A stretch of DNA of 64,000 nt from Aphrocallistes beatrix. Its lineage: Eukaryota > Porifera > Hexactinellida > Sceptrulophora > Aphrocallistidae. Positions 1 through 11,789 of this stretch are shown one piece after another. The stretch spans positions 1,302,001 through 1,366,000 of the forward strand of contig OY725498.1 in the NCBI GenBank assembly GCA_963281255.1, given 5' to 3'. Both the position numbers and the translations under genes were made by a program. Each line of letters opens with the position of its first letter. Position 1 is the first letter of the stretch. Below the pieces are notes generated by a model. That model was not told the origin of the DNA and did not search any database. It saw only the letters and a list, made by a program, of their open reading frames with translations.

Positions 1-481
1 TTAACAACTACTACAAGTTGAAGAAAACAGCGATGTTACTATAATTATTCAGAATGATTGACATGCAATGTTGTATAATTGATTCAATATAAAAACCAAA
101 GATACGTATCAGGTTGCATCATCACTACAAAGAGAAGCAAAACATGTGAGTCTAGTATGCAGATAACATCGAACCTACATAACATAGTAATTGGTGCTTA
201 ATTGGCTTCATTCTCATTTTCAACATTTTCCCATAGAGTTTTGCTTAAAACGGAAAAATCAATGTAACTTTGTCAATTTTTGCCCGATTTTGGTGATCTT
301 TGGTTCTATCTTCATCATTCAGCGAGCTCTATAATAATACAACAACCATTTTACGCCAACTTAAAGAAATCCTTAAGGTGTGCATTACTATAGTTGTACC
401 TGCTAATGTGCCGTAAGACAAACTTAGTATAGATTCTCGCACAATCTAAAAAGCAACAATTGTGCTAGTATGTGATATATA

Positions 482-1536
482 TTAATATATCATTTTTGAT
501 GCTTAATGATTACGTCATTACAGAGTGATGAGTCATCATTTTTAGTGCAGCTCCTATAGGGAGATGCCCTTATGGCATGGACGGAGTATCTCGTCCGTCC
601 GTATGTATGTATGTATGTATGTCCGTACGCGCGCTACTGCGAAATCTAACAGTTCGAATTTTACCAAATTTCGCATGTAGGATCTCTTTATGGTGTAGAT
701 GTGCACCGTCAACATTTTTTCTCATCGCTTCCGGTTTTTATGAATATATATTCATATTTTAACACCTCCACTGTAAAGCTTTGTTTAAAGATATAAGTAA
801 GATCTCAACGACTAATGTAGGATATTTCACCACGTAGGATCCGATTTTCGCACTTTGAAAGTAATAATATGAATATTTTATGGGTTTCTAACATATGTAT
901 ATATACACATATTTTTACACCTTTCGAAAAAATGAGTTAAAAGCGAGTTCTCAACGGCTAATATAGGATATTTTAATGTGTAGATTCCGATTTTAACACA
1001 TTGAAAGTGGTTATCTAAGTATTTTATGAGTTTCTAACATATGTATATACGTATACATATTTTCACACCTTTAAAAAAAACTTATTTTGAGCTAAAAGCT
1101 AGCTCTCAATGGCAAATATAGGGTATTTTAATATGTAGATTCCAAATTTCACACTTAGAATGCCGTAAGATTAGTAATTCACGCTGTAATCCGATATTTA
1201 TATTACATGTTCCTTCGAGTCACTTCCTGGAGCTGCACTATCGGTCTGTCGACCGACATTTTTTATGATGGTTGTATCATATGTGATATATATCAATATA
1301 CACATTCTATTAAAATTTCAGGCTTCTATCACTTAAAATGGCTGAGTTATGGTCGAAAAACTGAAATTTCTAATTATTAAAAAAAGGTGACAATGACGTC
1401 ATAATTCCATGATGAGTCGACATTTTGATCTGAACTCAAAACTTAGCCAAAAGACTCCCGCATGCCAAAAATCAGCTTTCTGTGCCTGGTAGTTTCTTCA
1501 ATCAATTCGTTTATTTATATATATATATACGTATAT
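482..1536 (-). mobile_element. Helitron-like element, 5' portion, split by an insertion
   Basis: Read on the minus strand, 1257-1536 and 482-545 match the 5' half of the element at 31813-32360. Shared parts include the gaattgattgaag block, the aaactgccaggcacagaaagc-like block, a tgacgtcat stretch and the gatgagtcatcat motif. The match is interrupted at 546-1256 by another element. No 3' hairpin end is visible on this copy. It is non-coding. Confidence 0.55.
546..1256. mobile_element. Short inverted-terminal element with agtgcagctcc ends
   Basis: The left end reads agtgcagctcc and the right side carries ggagctgcact near 1229-1239, so the ends are inverted copies. The interior has about three diverged direct repeats of roughly 175 bp (around 775, 940 and 1080). 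Each carries 'ctcaacggctaatataggata', 'ttctaacatatgtatata' or a close variant. The element interrupts a Helitron-like copy between atcattttta and attttttatgatgg, which suggests a duplication near cattttt. A fragment of the same family lies at 14761-14895 and a weaker one at 49620-49845. Family unknown. Confidence 0.5.
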
Positions 1537-1537
1537 A

Positions 1538-2131
1538 CAGGGTGTCTCAAAAGGTCTGCAACGAATTTTGCTAATGTATCATACATAGATAAATAGATCG
1601 ATCATCCGATACATCATTTTAATAAAAAATAGAGAGGATTATCTTAATTATTTTGCATTCCAATGGCCTGTATTTCTCAATTTATTTGCAATGATGGATC
1701 ATATATTTCATTGTCTCTCGTAAAGAATATTTTTTAACTCAATAAAAAATCTCATATCCCAGGTACATTTTATGGCTATACTTTAGAAATACTCGTTCTT
1801 ATCGAAGATTACTGCTACATAAATCAAAAGTAATAATATTATTTTAGTATTATGAATCAATTACAGAATATAGAAGTGATTGATGTAATATTTCATTAGA
1901 AAAATAGTGATCTTCTAACTTAGCACTTTTGAGCTCCAAATTTTGGAGTAATTGGTATGTAATTATTTAAAATTTTATAAGAAATGTTTTTTTGCATAAT
2001 GAGTTGAGCTCATTTCTATGCTAGAAGGGTGCTAGATTTCATTAATGGAGGCTAATTTGTTATACAATCAAGTGATCTTATTCAAATTAACAAAGTAAAA
2101 TTGGTTGTTGCAGAACTTTTGAGATACCCTG
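1538..2131. mobile_element. Tc1/mariner-type MITE (CAGGGTGTCTCAAAAG ends)
   Basis: The left end starts cagggtgtctcaaaagg and the right end is its imperfect inverse (cttttgagataccctg). Both are flanked by TA. The similarity continues inward for about 30 bp (tctgcaac, then attttgctaatg against the inverse side). There is no transposase frame inside. A single diverged end of a related element sits near 5574-5625. Confidence 0.7.
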
Positions 2132-2300
2132 TATATATATATTTTTTTTTAATAGTAAATATACAATGGGAGTTTTATTAATTTGATCGCTCTTATTAAA
2201 ACGCCATTCTCCATACCAAACAGGTAAATAAATGCATATACTTTGAACGAAATCCCAGAATTTCCAATTGCAACAAAATTATTTTGTGAATTAAACGAAC

Positions 2301-2766
2301 CTAGATAGTTGTAAGATCCAAAGTTGAGGCAATTTATTGTTCTACCAGTCAACTGGAAATCTGTCGAGAATACGTTGATCCTATTCCGGTCTAATATTCC
2401 AATTTCTGTTCCCGGGGTTGTAGCAATTGGGCGATCGAAACAGGCTTTTCCTACTACAAAGATATTTCGAACGAAAAAAGCCTCAAATCCTCCAAAAATT
2501 CCTCGGACATTAGCTTTTATATTTTTGTCTGTGTCGAACTTTGTATTGTGAAGTTTTCCCAAAATGACGAAATAATAAATTAAATCACGAAGATGGGACG
2601 CAGCTAATATTATAAAGTAGTTCAGGTATGCCATGAAGACTATGAAGTGGTGTGGCTTCGATGTGTGTTGTCTCACTTCTCGCAGCTGTTTTGTAACCAT
2701 GTCAGGTTTCTGTAGACACTCTGAACTTCGATCATTGGAAAAGGCACTTTTTTGAAGTTCATTCAT
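2301..2766 (-). CDS. Serine palmitoyltransferase subunit 2 (SPTLC2-like), first coding exon
   Basis: This encodes the N-terminus of the long-chain-base subunit of serine palmitoyltransferase, the ER enzyme that condenses serine and acyl-CoA at the start of sphingolipid synthesis. The exon reads from ATG at 2766 (in-frame TGA two codons upstream). It contains a hydrophobic segment (residues about 40-70, IVFMAYLNYFIILAASHLRD) followed by the family hallmarks RPIATTPGTEIGILDR, TGRTINCLN and GSYNYLG. The glycine codon of NYLG is cut by a good donor (g|GTTCGT, 2300 downward), so residues after it in the open frame are intronic. The PLP-lysine domain is absent from 1-2300, which is filled by transposons. 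The rest of the gene must lie left of the window beyond an intron over 2.2 kb, or the locus is truncated. Family assignment is firm; completeness is unknown. Confidence 0.8.
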
Positions 2767-3805
2767 TATTCACTAATTAATTTAGAAAATGTGATAGCGA
2801 TATTCTTCCGGAGATGTTATATAGTTTAGTACTGAGGGATGCTCAATAGACTGATCTCAGTCAGCCCATATAAATTTCTTTATTCTATTAAATTTGAAAG
2901 AATGTGATATCAGTTGATATCAGTCCATGGCCAGTGTGTGATGACTTTTTGCTAAGGTCACCCTCACATAGTTAAAAGCTGCTATGAAGAATAGCTATCT
3001 AAACATGTGCTCTCAGATTAAAAACAGCCTCCCAGAGATGTAGCCCTCAACATAGTAAGGTAGACATAGCTAATATTTGTATCTGACTTGAAATTTGTGA
3101 TCTCATCCAGAATTCGGTTGTTACTAAAATCCGGGACGGGACGGTCACCAGCAGAATATTCCGGGTTTTGACTGGTTTTGACTTGAAACTGCCACAATGG
3201 ACCCACATTCCACTGAATATTATACGTATTTACAAGTACGGCGTTTGCCCATGGGCATACCTAGGGTCTTGTCAGAGCCCACCGGCAGGCTCACCATGAC
3301 CTGTAGATTTGTCGTTTGGGTTGCTGCGGGTCTAGATCAAAGTGACTGGCTACATTTGGCGTCGACATGCGTTTGGACTGCAACAACAATAATGTTATTT
3401 CTGCAATTCAATTGTGCATATAACTTGCAAGTCATTGTAGGGTGTTTCAAAAGTCTTGGCCGGTTATATTATGGTATAATTCAATAACATTTTTAGTTTT
3501 TCGACTATACTATGCATCGTGGACTCGTGGTAACTTCTGAAATGAGTACCTATCTATATTTTTCTTGTTGTTTTTTTCTCCACAACGGGTTTTGGGAAAA
3601 CCATAAGTGTGAGACGAATACTATTTGGAGAGACAATGTATGGAATGTTTATGGACAGACGAAGTTACTACGTATCTAAGTTGACTAATTCATGAATTAA
3701 TGAATAATTCGAATAATTCGAATAATTCATAATTCATTAAACCTGAGAAGAATTATTGAAAAACAGAAAGTTTTAGCCAAGAAAAAGTCATAAATTGTAG
3801 GGATA

Positions 3806-3871
3806 AATCGAATAATTTTTAATTCAGGAAGTGGAATTAATTCCACTTCCTGAATTAAAAATTATTCGATT
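3806..3871. repeat. Perfect 66-bp palindrome
   Basis: The 33 bases 3806-3838 (aatcgaataatttttaattc...) are followed with no spacer by their exact reverse complement (3839-3871). Either strand could form a 33-bp cruciform or hairpin stem. Confidence 0.9.
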
Positions 3872-4223
3872 CAAGGTTAGCATGGTGCATCCATGGAAAC
3901 ATTGTTGTCGAGGATTGATGGATCAATGCTATAGAAAATGTTTGGAACACTTTCTATAATTTTTATTAGTTAGTAATTGTTACTTTCCTATTTATCACAC
4001 ATGATTGACTAATTCATACTTGAATTATGAATTATTCGAATAATTCATAATTCTTTGCATTCTTCTTATAACCGATTACTACTGTATTAGTATCAATATA
4101 TGCTATTTTAGCTTTTGAATAATATATTAAGGGTGTATACGAGCAACCTCCGAGAAGCGGCACAAAATCATTCTCCCGATGGGTGCCGCTTTGGGAGGTT
4201 TACCTGTATATAGATTAATCGAG

Positions 4224-4345
4224 TTTTAATAGTAAGGATATATTAAAACCCTTAAATTACCTGGGGTCATTTCTATTTATAGCAAACATCCTACACTTCT
4301 AAGGTTTCCCCGCCCGAAATGATCGGAAATGAGTTAGCAAAAATC
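4224..4345 (+). repeat. Dispersed repeat family with CTATTTATAG and CGGAAATGA motifs, copy 1
   Basis: The order of motifs is aaaccc, ctggggtcatt, ctatttatag (4273-4282), ggtttccccgcccgaaatga, cggaaatgag. The same order recurs near 4995, 17866, 35757, 37525 (minus) and 53122. The first bases (gttttaatagtaagg) are the inverse of a Helitron-like 5' end as seen at 31813. Confidence 0.65.
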
Positions 4346-4659
4346 TAGCGGCATTTAAGAGATATATGTGGTCAAGTGACGATGACTCATCATAAAATCC
4401 AAAATGTTGAGTTTGCATTATTATGCTATACGTGTACAATGTTTCCCAAAGACATTTCCTTAAAAATATCAGAAATTATCCCACCCGAGAGGTGTTAAAA
4501 ATGGCATAACTTGAAAATGAGAAGTGATTGAGATTAGGTTACTTGAGATGAATTGTTCATTAGGCATTACAACACCCTTCCATGTAAAAATTTTCATGAT
4601 CAGGAGAAAATGACTCATTAATTAATAATTCGATCATGTACAAAAAATATCATAAAGAT

Positions 4660-4857
4660 CCCCAGTTTGCCTCCACCTTTATCAAGCAGTCGCCAACCAG
4701 AGATCACACAAAAGCACCGGGTACCAAGTGAGTATAGGCTGACTCAGTTATTGATCAATTAAGTCGAACTGTGTCAGACTATACTCACTTGGTATCCCAG
4801 CGCTTTTGTGGGATCTCTGGCTGGCGATTGCTTGATAAAGGTGGGGAAATACTGGGG
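4660..4857. mobile_element. Foldback MITE, about 80-bp arms
   Basis: The left arm (ccccagtttgcctccacctttatcaagcag... to gtgagtata) is repeated in inverse at 4780-4857 with few differences. A loop of about 45 bp separates the arms. No coding content. Family not recognised. Confidence 0.7.
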
Positions 4858-4994
4858 TATTTTCTACTTGTAATAACTTAAATTATGAACATCATGAGCC
4901 ACACCAGCATACCTAAACGCTCTTGCAAATGCTCTTTGTGACTAATAGTGATTCTAGTTAGAATATATACGTATATATGGAAACCAACTTAATA

Positions 4995-5095
4995 TTAAAA
5001 CCCTATTTAGCTAGCCTTGGGGTATTTTCTATTTATAGGATATACACCACACTTTTAGGGTTTCCCCGCCCAAAATGACCCCAAACACCCCAAAA
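4995..5095 (+). repeat. Dispersed repeat family, copy 2
   Basis: It carries aaaccctatttag, ccttggggtattt, ctatttatag (5029-5038) and agggtttccccgcccaaaatga, in the same order as copies 1 and 3. Its tail continues into short direct repeats of 'caaaatgac' (about 5073-5135). Confidence 0.65.
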
Positions 5096-5842
5096 TGACG
5101 CCCAAGACGTCAAAATGACTCTCCGCCCAACATGAGTAAACGTGGTCCCATTGGGGCTGATTCAAACCTGTCCCGGATTTTAGTAACAACCCAGAATTCC
5201 TATTTTAACCTGGATTATTTTTATGTACTTTCATATGCAAAATCCCGAGTTACGTCTATTCCGTGCTGCTTGTACTAACAGGAGCTCAGTACAGTGATTC
5301 TAAGGTTGCCAGATTTAGAAAAGCCCAGAACCGGACACATAAAATTTCATTTTTGATATAATTATAGACGGGTTCATAGATGTGCTTATCCTACTACAAG
5401 TATGTAAAAAATATTTGAACATATCCGCTGGACACATTATGTACTTTATGTACTGTATCTATGGTAAAAAAATGAAGAAATAATCAATAGTTAACTGGGC
5501 ATGCCCAGCTAGTGTTGGAAAATAATGCGTATAAAATGTTGGTTGTGCAACCAAGTGAGAATTTGTGCAAAATACAGGGTGATCCCCTTTAGTTCTGGCC
5601 CAACAAATTTTGCTGATGTAATATACTTATACAAGAGGATCTAACACCCCTACGGCTTGGCCACTTTGCTGCGGGGGTAATTACAATTATAACAAGCTTG
5701 CTTCAGCAGGAAACAATATACTGTTATTTTAAACTTTGCAAATTGATCTCATTTGTTGAATGATCTAACTGATGACCTAACTGATGATCTAATTACAAAG
5801 TTCAACGTATCAAGTCATAACGCATTATTTTTAGAAATAACA

Positions 5843-5960
5843 GAACATTCTTATCGTATCTATGTAGGTATTTTTAGAATAGTGAAAGTCATTTAGTGTA
5901 TCCAGAATATTCTTCTATTCATTCCAGAAACCCAATCAATTGATACGATTGACTATATAA
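5843..5960 (+). promoter_or_regulatory. Polyubiquitin promoter: heat-shock elements, CCAAT box, TATA box
   Basis: Three inverted nGAAnnTTCn/nTTCnnGAAn pairs are visible: GAAcaTTC at 5843-5850, GAATATTC at 5905-5912 and TTCcaGAA at 5922-5929. All fit the heat-shock factor binding unit. CCAAT follows at 5932-5936 and TATATAA at 5954-5960. That places a likely transcription start near 5985-5990 and a 5' leader of about 60 bp, with no sign of a leader intron. Stress-inducible polyubiquitin genes are known from many eukaryotes; here the arrangement is read directly, while inducibility is inferred. Confidence 0.75.
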
Positions 5961-6038
5961 AGGCACTGTCTGCTCAAGAATATCAATTCAACAATCATCA
6001 CAACTCTTCTTCTTCAACTACATCCCAACTACGAATAA

Positions 6039-6968
<930 letters not shown>

Positions 6969-7063
6969 TACTGCCTACTCCATTGTCCTAACTACAGTAG
7001 CTAGTCTGGATAACTAGTATAAGTGTGTGCTTCTTTACCTATTCTGTTCATAGTCTTACTGCC

Positions 7064-7069
7064 AATAAA
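7064..7069 (+). terminator. Polyadenylation signal of polyubiquitin
   Basis: AATAAA occurs 95 bp after the stop codon, the first such hexamer downstream. It sits in an AT-rich 3' region. Confidence 0.7.
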
Positions 7070-7309
7070 ATATATAATCTCTAAACAATCTTGCCAATGA
7101 ACGACAAAATGAAATTGGGGAATAAATTACAGAAACATCGGCAATTTGTGACTAGATTTTGATGAGTAAATTGCGCGTTTTTCACGGAATTTCTGGATAA
7201 TTATTACCAACCGAATACCAGCAGTATTTGGTGTTCGGTTAAAAACGTTAGAGAGGAAAACCTCAAAATCTGTTAATGTGGATAATTATTAAACACGACT
7301 AGTATATTA

Positions 7310-8057
7310 CAGGGCGACTCTTAAGTTCTGTTACAAGCTTCATTAAGTATAAAATTTATTATACTCAAACGATCTTAGTTATTATGGTCCTTAGAGATTG
7401 TAATTCGAATATTTTCAATGATTTTAAAAGATTTTTCGATTCTATGACATAGAAATGTGTTTTGTATGGTGAGTTTTGAGAAAAAAAAAATGTGTCCTTG
7501 CACGCAGCGAAAATCGTGAATCAGGGTCCACTGCTTCTGTAAAAAATGTCTTCATAATCGATGTTCCATGACGATTTAGCACCAGGTACCTTTCATTCGC
7601 CATAGAAATATTTCATAAATCCACTGAATTCGTTATCAGAAACGAGAAAAAGTTATTCATTCGCAGTTCAAATTAGGTACATTTTGCAAAATTCCCCAAA
7701 ATTGCATGATCCAATTGGTCTTCAAAATGCACTGATCTGAACATCTTATATCTCTACAAATTTAGAGTATTCGAGGAAAATGTGTGAGCTAATTTTTCCT
7801 AGAATTTGAAGACTCTGGGAAGATAACTTGAAAAGCAGTGGGCCCTGATTCACGATTTTCGCTGCGTACCAGGACACATTTTTTTTCTCAAAACTCACCA
7901 TACAAAACACATTTCTAAGTCATAGAATCGAAAAATCTTTTAAAATCATTGAAAATATTCGAATTACAATCTCTAAGGACCATAATAACTAAGATCGTTT
8001 GAGTATAAGAAATTTTATACCTAATGAAGCTTGTAACAGAACTTAAGAGTCACCCTG
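7310..8057. mobile_element. Foldback Tc1/mariner MITE, long form (CAGGGYGACTCTTAAGTTCT ends)
   Basis: The ends are inverted copies starting cagggcgactcttaag and closing cttaagagtcaccctg. The arms stay complementary for roughly 230 bp, through gttctgttacaagcttcatta, catacaaaacacatttct and the acgattttcgctgcg block, leaving a loop of about 280 bp. TA precedes the left end; the right flank reads CA. A 277-bp relative with the same ends is at 34704-34980. No transposase inside. Confidence 0.8.
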
Positions 8058-8344
8058 CATATCATAGCCGGCTACATACGTATACATATACTACATGGAG
8101 ACGGTTATGATGCTATATATTACTCATGCCGGCTATTCTATTGTGAATATAATGTAGGTACTAAATACTAAAATAAAATTTCTTATGGTGCATAGCAGAC
8201 TGTCTCAGTGGAAAATCAGGGAAGCCTGTTGGATTTTAGCCCAACCTAAACCAGAACCCGATTGCATGCACATTGCACACTAAACGTTGGAAATGGTTTG
8301 AAGTGCTATAACAACAAAAACCCTTTTCTGTGCATACTTTAGAT

Positions 8345-8613
8345 CAGGGGTTCTTAAACTAGGGGGCGTAAGGATATTGTAAGGGGGGCGTAATACCGGA
8401 TGAAAATGTGAAGAAACTTGTTGAAAAGAAACAGTTACATCCTTCACATTGATATATTTGTTTGATTTAAATAGATATTCATAATTATATTAGAAATAGG
8501 TATGTTCTCCGAGTTTGGTAGTCTGAAAAGGTGTAGGTGTAGCCGTGTAGGGGGCGTGATAATTCACAGATTGGCCAAGGAGGGCATGGGGTCAAAAAGA
8601 TTAAGAACCCCTG
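8345..8613. mobile_element. hAT MITE with perfect 8-bp target duplication
   Basis: The termini are caggggttcttaaact and its inverse ttaagaacccctg. They are flanked by identical 8-bp direct repeats ctttagat at 8337-8344 and 8614-8621. TIR sequence and 8-bp duplication together are diagnostic of hAT. Non-coding interior with G-rich blocks (aggggggcgtaa). Confidence 0.9.
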
Positions 8614-8979
8614 CTTTAGATGAAATCACATTCCTCAGCACATCATGATTCTTGATACATTTTGTATCTTGATAAAGTTATCCTGCCACTACGCCACAAA
8701 GACTAACACGGTTATGTAGTTTGCTTAAATTTAAACAGATGGCTATGAAAGAGAATATTTGATCTACTACCTTCACTACTGAGATTCCAACAATTGTAGA
8801 CACAGGGATTCCTAGATAATGGCCTTTAGAGGAACTGATTCACTACATACCTACATTATAATACCCTTACATATATGGAATCCATGTATTCATGCTGCTG
8901 ATATTATCTGAGATGTGTCAACAGTATTTATAATTAACTTGACTCTATTTCGTAATTTATTATTTGTTTTATTTTTATA

Positions 8980-10365
8980 ATGAATATTTTGGGGAATGAT
9001 TCTTCACTACCCAATTCTGTGGAACACTCAACAGAGATTCAGAAAAAGAAGGATTTACGGGATCAATCATTTCTTGTCAGGATCATCTTGCGACCTCTGC
9101 TACTAATTACTCTTTTCATTATTAAAATCTTCGGGGACGCAGGCGTGAGTCTATACTTCCCTGAGTACCCTACACTCGCGGAGAGTAAGGGCGTGAGCAG
9201 TGCCGAGGTGGGGCTAGTGCTGGGGCTCTACCCGTTCATAAGTTTCCTAATCTTCCCAGCCGTGGGTTACATCATGATGTTTGCTGATAAAAAGGTAACC
9301 ATCGTCGCCAATGGATTTCTTGCGTTTGGAGTGTTGTCTTTATACGGGTTTATCGAGGTGATGGACCGCCTCACATTTGAAATATACTCCTTATTATTCC
9401 CTATACTGATCGGGATTTCACAATCCTTCATTACGATTGCCATCTTCATGATTTTGTGGGGCTTGTTACCGAACAACAGAACCTTTTTAGTCGCAATCTC
9501 TGCTGGCTATTTCTTAGGACCAGCCATTGGAGGTGTTTTAAGCGACTCTATCGGATTCTTGTACATGTATTTCCTAATCAGTTCAATTGGATTATGTTTC
9601 ATTTTTGTTGTTATCATTCTATTTTCCATCACTCCAATTAATATCACAGAACCTAAGAAAGGGAGACGTACGAAATTACCTATCCTAGTGATTCTCTCCA
9701 GGCCAATTATTGTGGCACAGATTCTCATCTTGTTTTTCACCTCTTTCTTCTACACTTTTAACCTTCCTATCCTTGGTCCGTACTTAAGAGAACGCTACGA
9801 TGTCGGCAGTAGTACCATTGGATTCATTATGATGGTAAGTGAGGTAGTGTACATAGTTACTTCAATAATCATTGGACTTTTGATCGACGGAGGATACTGC
9901 ATCTATTTGAAGACACTATCCTCCCTTGGTATCTCGGTGCTAGGCATTGGCTTATTCTTCTATCCCCCTTCCTCCCTCGTTTTCCCAGAAAAAGGTGATT
10001 TATTACACTTCACCTACATCGGAAGCATCCTTGTAGGTATTGGCGGTGCGGTTGGTGTGATTCCGACTTCAGTATTCGCAATTGAGCAAGCAGTGGAGTG
10101 TCTGCCTGATGAAGATGGGCTTGAAGGGCTAGTTGAAGGGTTACTGCAAGGAGCGTGGTACCTTGGTGAAGCTTTGGGTCCGCTAGCTGGGGGGGTGTTA
10201 ATTGAATGGTATTCTTTTGACACTCTTTTTTCTGGAGTGTCACTATCCGCCATACTTGTATCCATTTTCTTAGTTACTTTCGTTGTTTGGGATAAAATCA
10301 CCCAACTATTCCTTCGTATAACTGGTCATGTTATTGATGAAGATATATACGTAAAGCGATGCTAA
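8980..10365 (+). CDS. MFS transporter, SLC18B1-like (vesicular polyamine/amine transporter group)
   Basis: A 461-residue intronless protein of the major facilitator superfamily, with about twelve hydrophobic segments in two halves (residues about 35-215 and 240-445) joined by a basic loop (EPKKGRRTK, about 225-232). Both halves carry an antiporter-type motif C: SAGYFLGPAIGGVL near 174-187 and GAWYLGEALGPLAGGVL at 391-407. An acidic cytoplasmic/lumenal region (CLPDEDGLEG) precedes the latter. Length and motifs fit SLC18B1 (about 456 residues), which loads polyamines into vesicles by proton exchange. The first 30 residues are polar with KKK, as for a cytosolic N-terminus. Substrate is inferred from family only. 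The ATG at 8980 follows a very AT-rich leader. No canonical AATAAA is obvious in the next 300 bp. Confidence 0.85.
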   Translation: MNILGNDSSLPNSVEHSTEIQKKKDLRDQSFLVRIILRPLLLITLFIIKIFGDAGVSLYFPEYPTLAESKGVSSAEVGLVLGLYPFISFLIFPAVGYIMMFADKKVTIVANGFLAFGVLSLYGFIEVMDRLTFEIYSLLFPILIGISQSFITIAIFMILWGLLPNNRTFLVAISAGYFLGPAIGGVLSDSIGFLYMYFLISSIGLCFIFVVIILFSITPINITEPKKGRRTKLPILVILSRPIIVAQILILFFTSFFYTFNLPILGPYLRERYDVGSSTIGFIMMVSEVVYIVTSIIIGLLIDGGYCIYLKTLSSLGISVLGIGLFFYPPSSLVFPEKGDLLHFTYIGSILVGIGGAVGVIPTSVFAIEQAVECLPDEDGLEGLVEGLLQGAWYLGEALGPLAGGVLIEWYSFDTLFSGVSLSAILVSIFLVTFVVWDKITQLFLRITGHVIDEDIYVKRC

Positions 10366-10778
10366 ATAATTAATTTACTTATACAACAGATATATTGACA
10401 TTATTTGTTTGTATAATTTTCCTATTATCATAACCTCTCATTGAATTTTTATTCTATTTATAACATTAAATACGTATGTTGATAATTTCAATTGTATTTT
10501 TTGCAACTTTTTGGCCCAAATAGCTGAAAATTGGATACGTCTGACCGGACACCAACACTCATTTTAGAGCTGTGCACCTATACTGATAATTTATACTAGG
10601 ATCATAGATCCTATCAGCATAGTGTAGGTGCACACTAAAAAAAGGAATGCCGAAGTGAACGACTGTTACAAATCACCATTTACCACTTTTTATTCCAAAT
10701 TGTGACGAAATTTTGAGGAAACGCTTAATTTACACCTGAAATCTTGAAAATATTTGTCTTAAAATTAAACAGCAGTCA
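10366..10778. other. Intergenic, small inverted repeat
   Basis: No gene seen. At 10571-10634, tgtgcaccta and taggtgcaca face each other around an inner tgata/tatca pair, making a small hairpin of possible MITE origin. Confidence 0.5.
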
Positions 10779-11024
10779 TCTTATATATTAAAACTCAATA
10801 TTTTTTTGTTTTTTGTTTGTATGTTTGTGCAAGTTGATTAAGGAACTGGGGAGTGCTAGATATGTGAAATTTGGCAATAAAAAAGATTATCTGCATATTT
10901 TCACACTTTTATATCATATTTTCACACCATTTGATGAATTTTGAAAATAATGCTAGACTAACTTCCAACAGGTGACATGGGGTTTTCAGGGGTGTAGATT
11001 TCGAATATCATATTTTCAGATCTA
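10779..11024 (+). mobile_element. Helitron-like element, truncated 5' end
   Basis: Begins tcttatatattaaaac followed by a T-rich gttttttgtttg block and 'aagttgatt', as in the full copies. It continues with ttttcacacc and a caacaggtgacatggggttttcagggg block also present in the copy at 13546. It stops abruptly where the next element starts. Either the next copy inserted here or this copy lost its 3' end. Confidence 0.65.
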
Positions 11025-11789
11025 TCTTATATATTAAAATGCCAGGATTTTTTGTTTTTGTTTTTGTTTGTTTGTCCGAATTGATTGAAGAATTGGCAAG
11101 TCGTAGAGATACGAAAATTGGCACGTAGGTGTCAAATGGTGAATCTAGGATTAATTTCGAAGATCTAAGCGAAATGTTCATACCTCGCCGAGATAGGTGA
11201 CAAAATGTCCTGACCAATCAAATTCGATTATTTTATAATGCCAATACATTGGAATAAAATAGTATTGACTTATGCATGCAATCAAAATAACTATTTGTGA
11301 TTGAAATTCATTGGTTTATGTGAACCAATCAATTATCAGCCTTTTATAATGCCATTCACACAATTCTATTTCATATAAATGATTGAATACTGCTATTTTG
11401 AGTCTATAATTTGATTATTAACAACAATTAAAGTGTGTTATATACGATCAATCAATTCGATCATAAATTAACTTTTAACGACATGGACTGGAATTGATTA
11501 TTTAAGTATAATAATCTTTAGCAATGTGAACTTTGTGTATTCAAATTGAGCTTACATTCAGGATTAGTTGACTTAATACGAAGTAAATTATATTTATCAC
11601 GAAACAAAATTTCTGCTACAGTTCTGATTTATTAAATGTAACCGTAGACAAATGACAATCCAGCGTACTTAGTATAAAACAAGAAAGCGACGTATTGTTT
11701 CTCTAATATCCCCAAGCTCCCACTGGGTAAATCTGCGGACACGCAGTGTCCGCAAGCCGCGCAGCGCAAGCAAGCGAAGCGCGCTTGTA
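11025..11789 (+). mobile_element. Helitron/Helentron-like non-autonomous element, tandem copy A
   Basis: 5' end tcttatatattaaaa, then a gtttttgtttgtttgtccg block and gaattgattgaagaattggc. The 3' region has a cggacac/gtgtccg hairpin and ends in gccgcgcagcgcaagc followed by caagcg-aag-cgcgcttg, a stem-loop at the very terminus. There are no terminal inverted repeats, no target duplication and no coding domain. The asymmetric ends with 3' hairpin are the Helitron signature; the terminal position of the hairpin favours the Helentron (Helitron2) branch. Confidence 0.7.

Larger units (their letters stand above)
2767..5842. other. Intergenic, repeat-rich, no gene seen
   Basis: Between the SPTLC2 exon and polyubiquitin no open frame resembles a protein. 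The stretch holds a perfect palindrome, a foldback repeat, two copies of a dispersed repeat and mariner-type end fragments (agggtgtttcaaaagtc near 3440; cagggtgatcccc near 5577). Short pieces around 3120-3190 and 5165-5215 share a 'tcccggattttagtaacaac' string in opposite orientation. Confidence 0.6.

Noticed and set aside
3197..3487. 96-residue plus-strand frame
   Set aside because: Overlaps repeat fragments, has no domain or neighbours, and composition is not protein-like.
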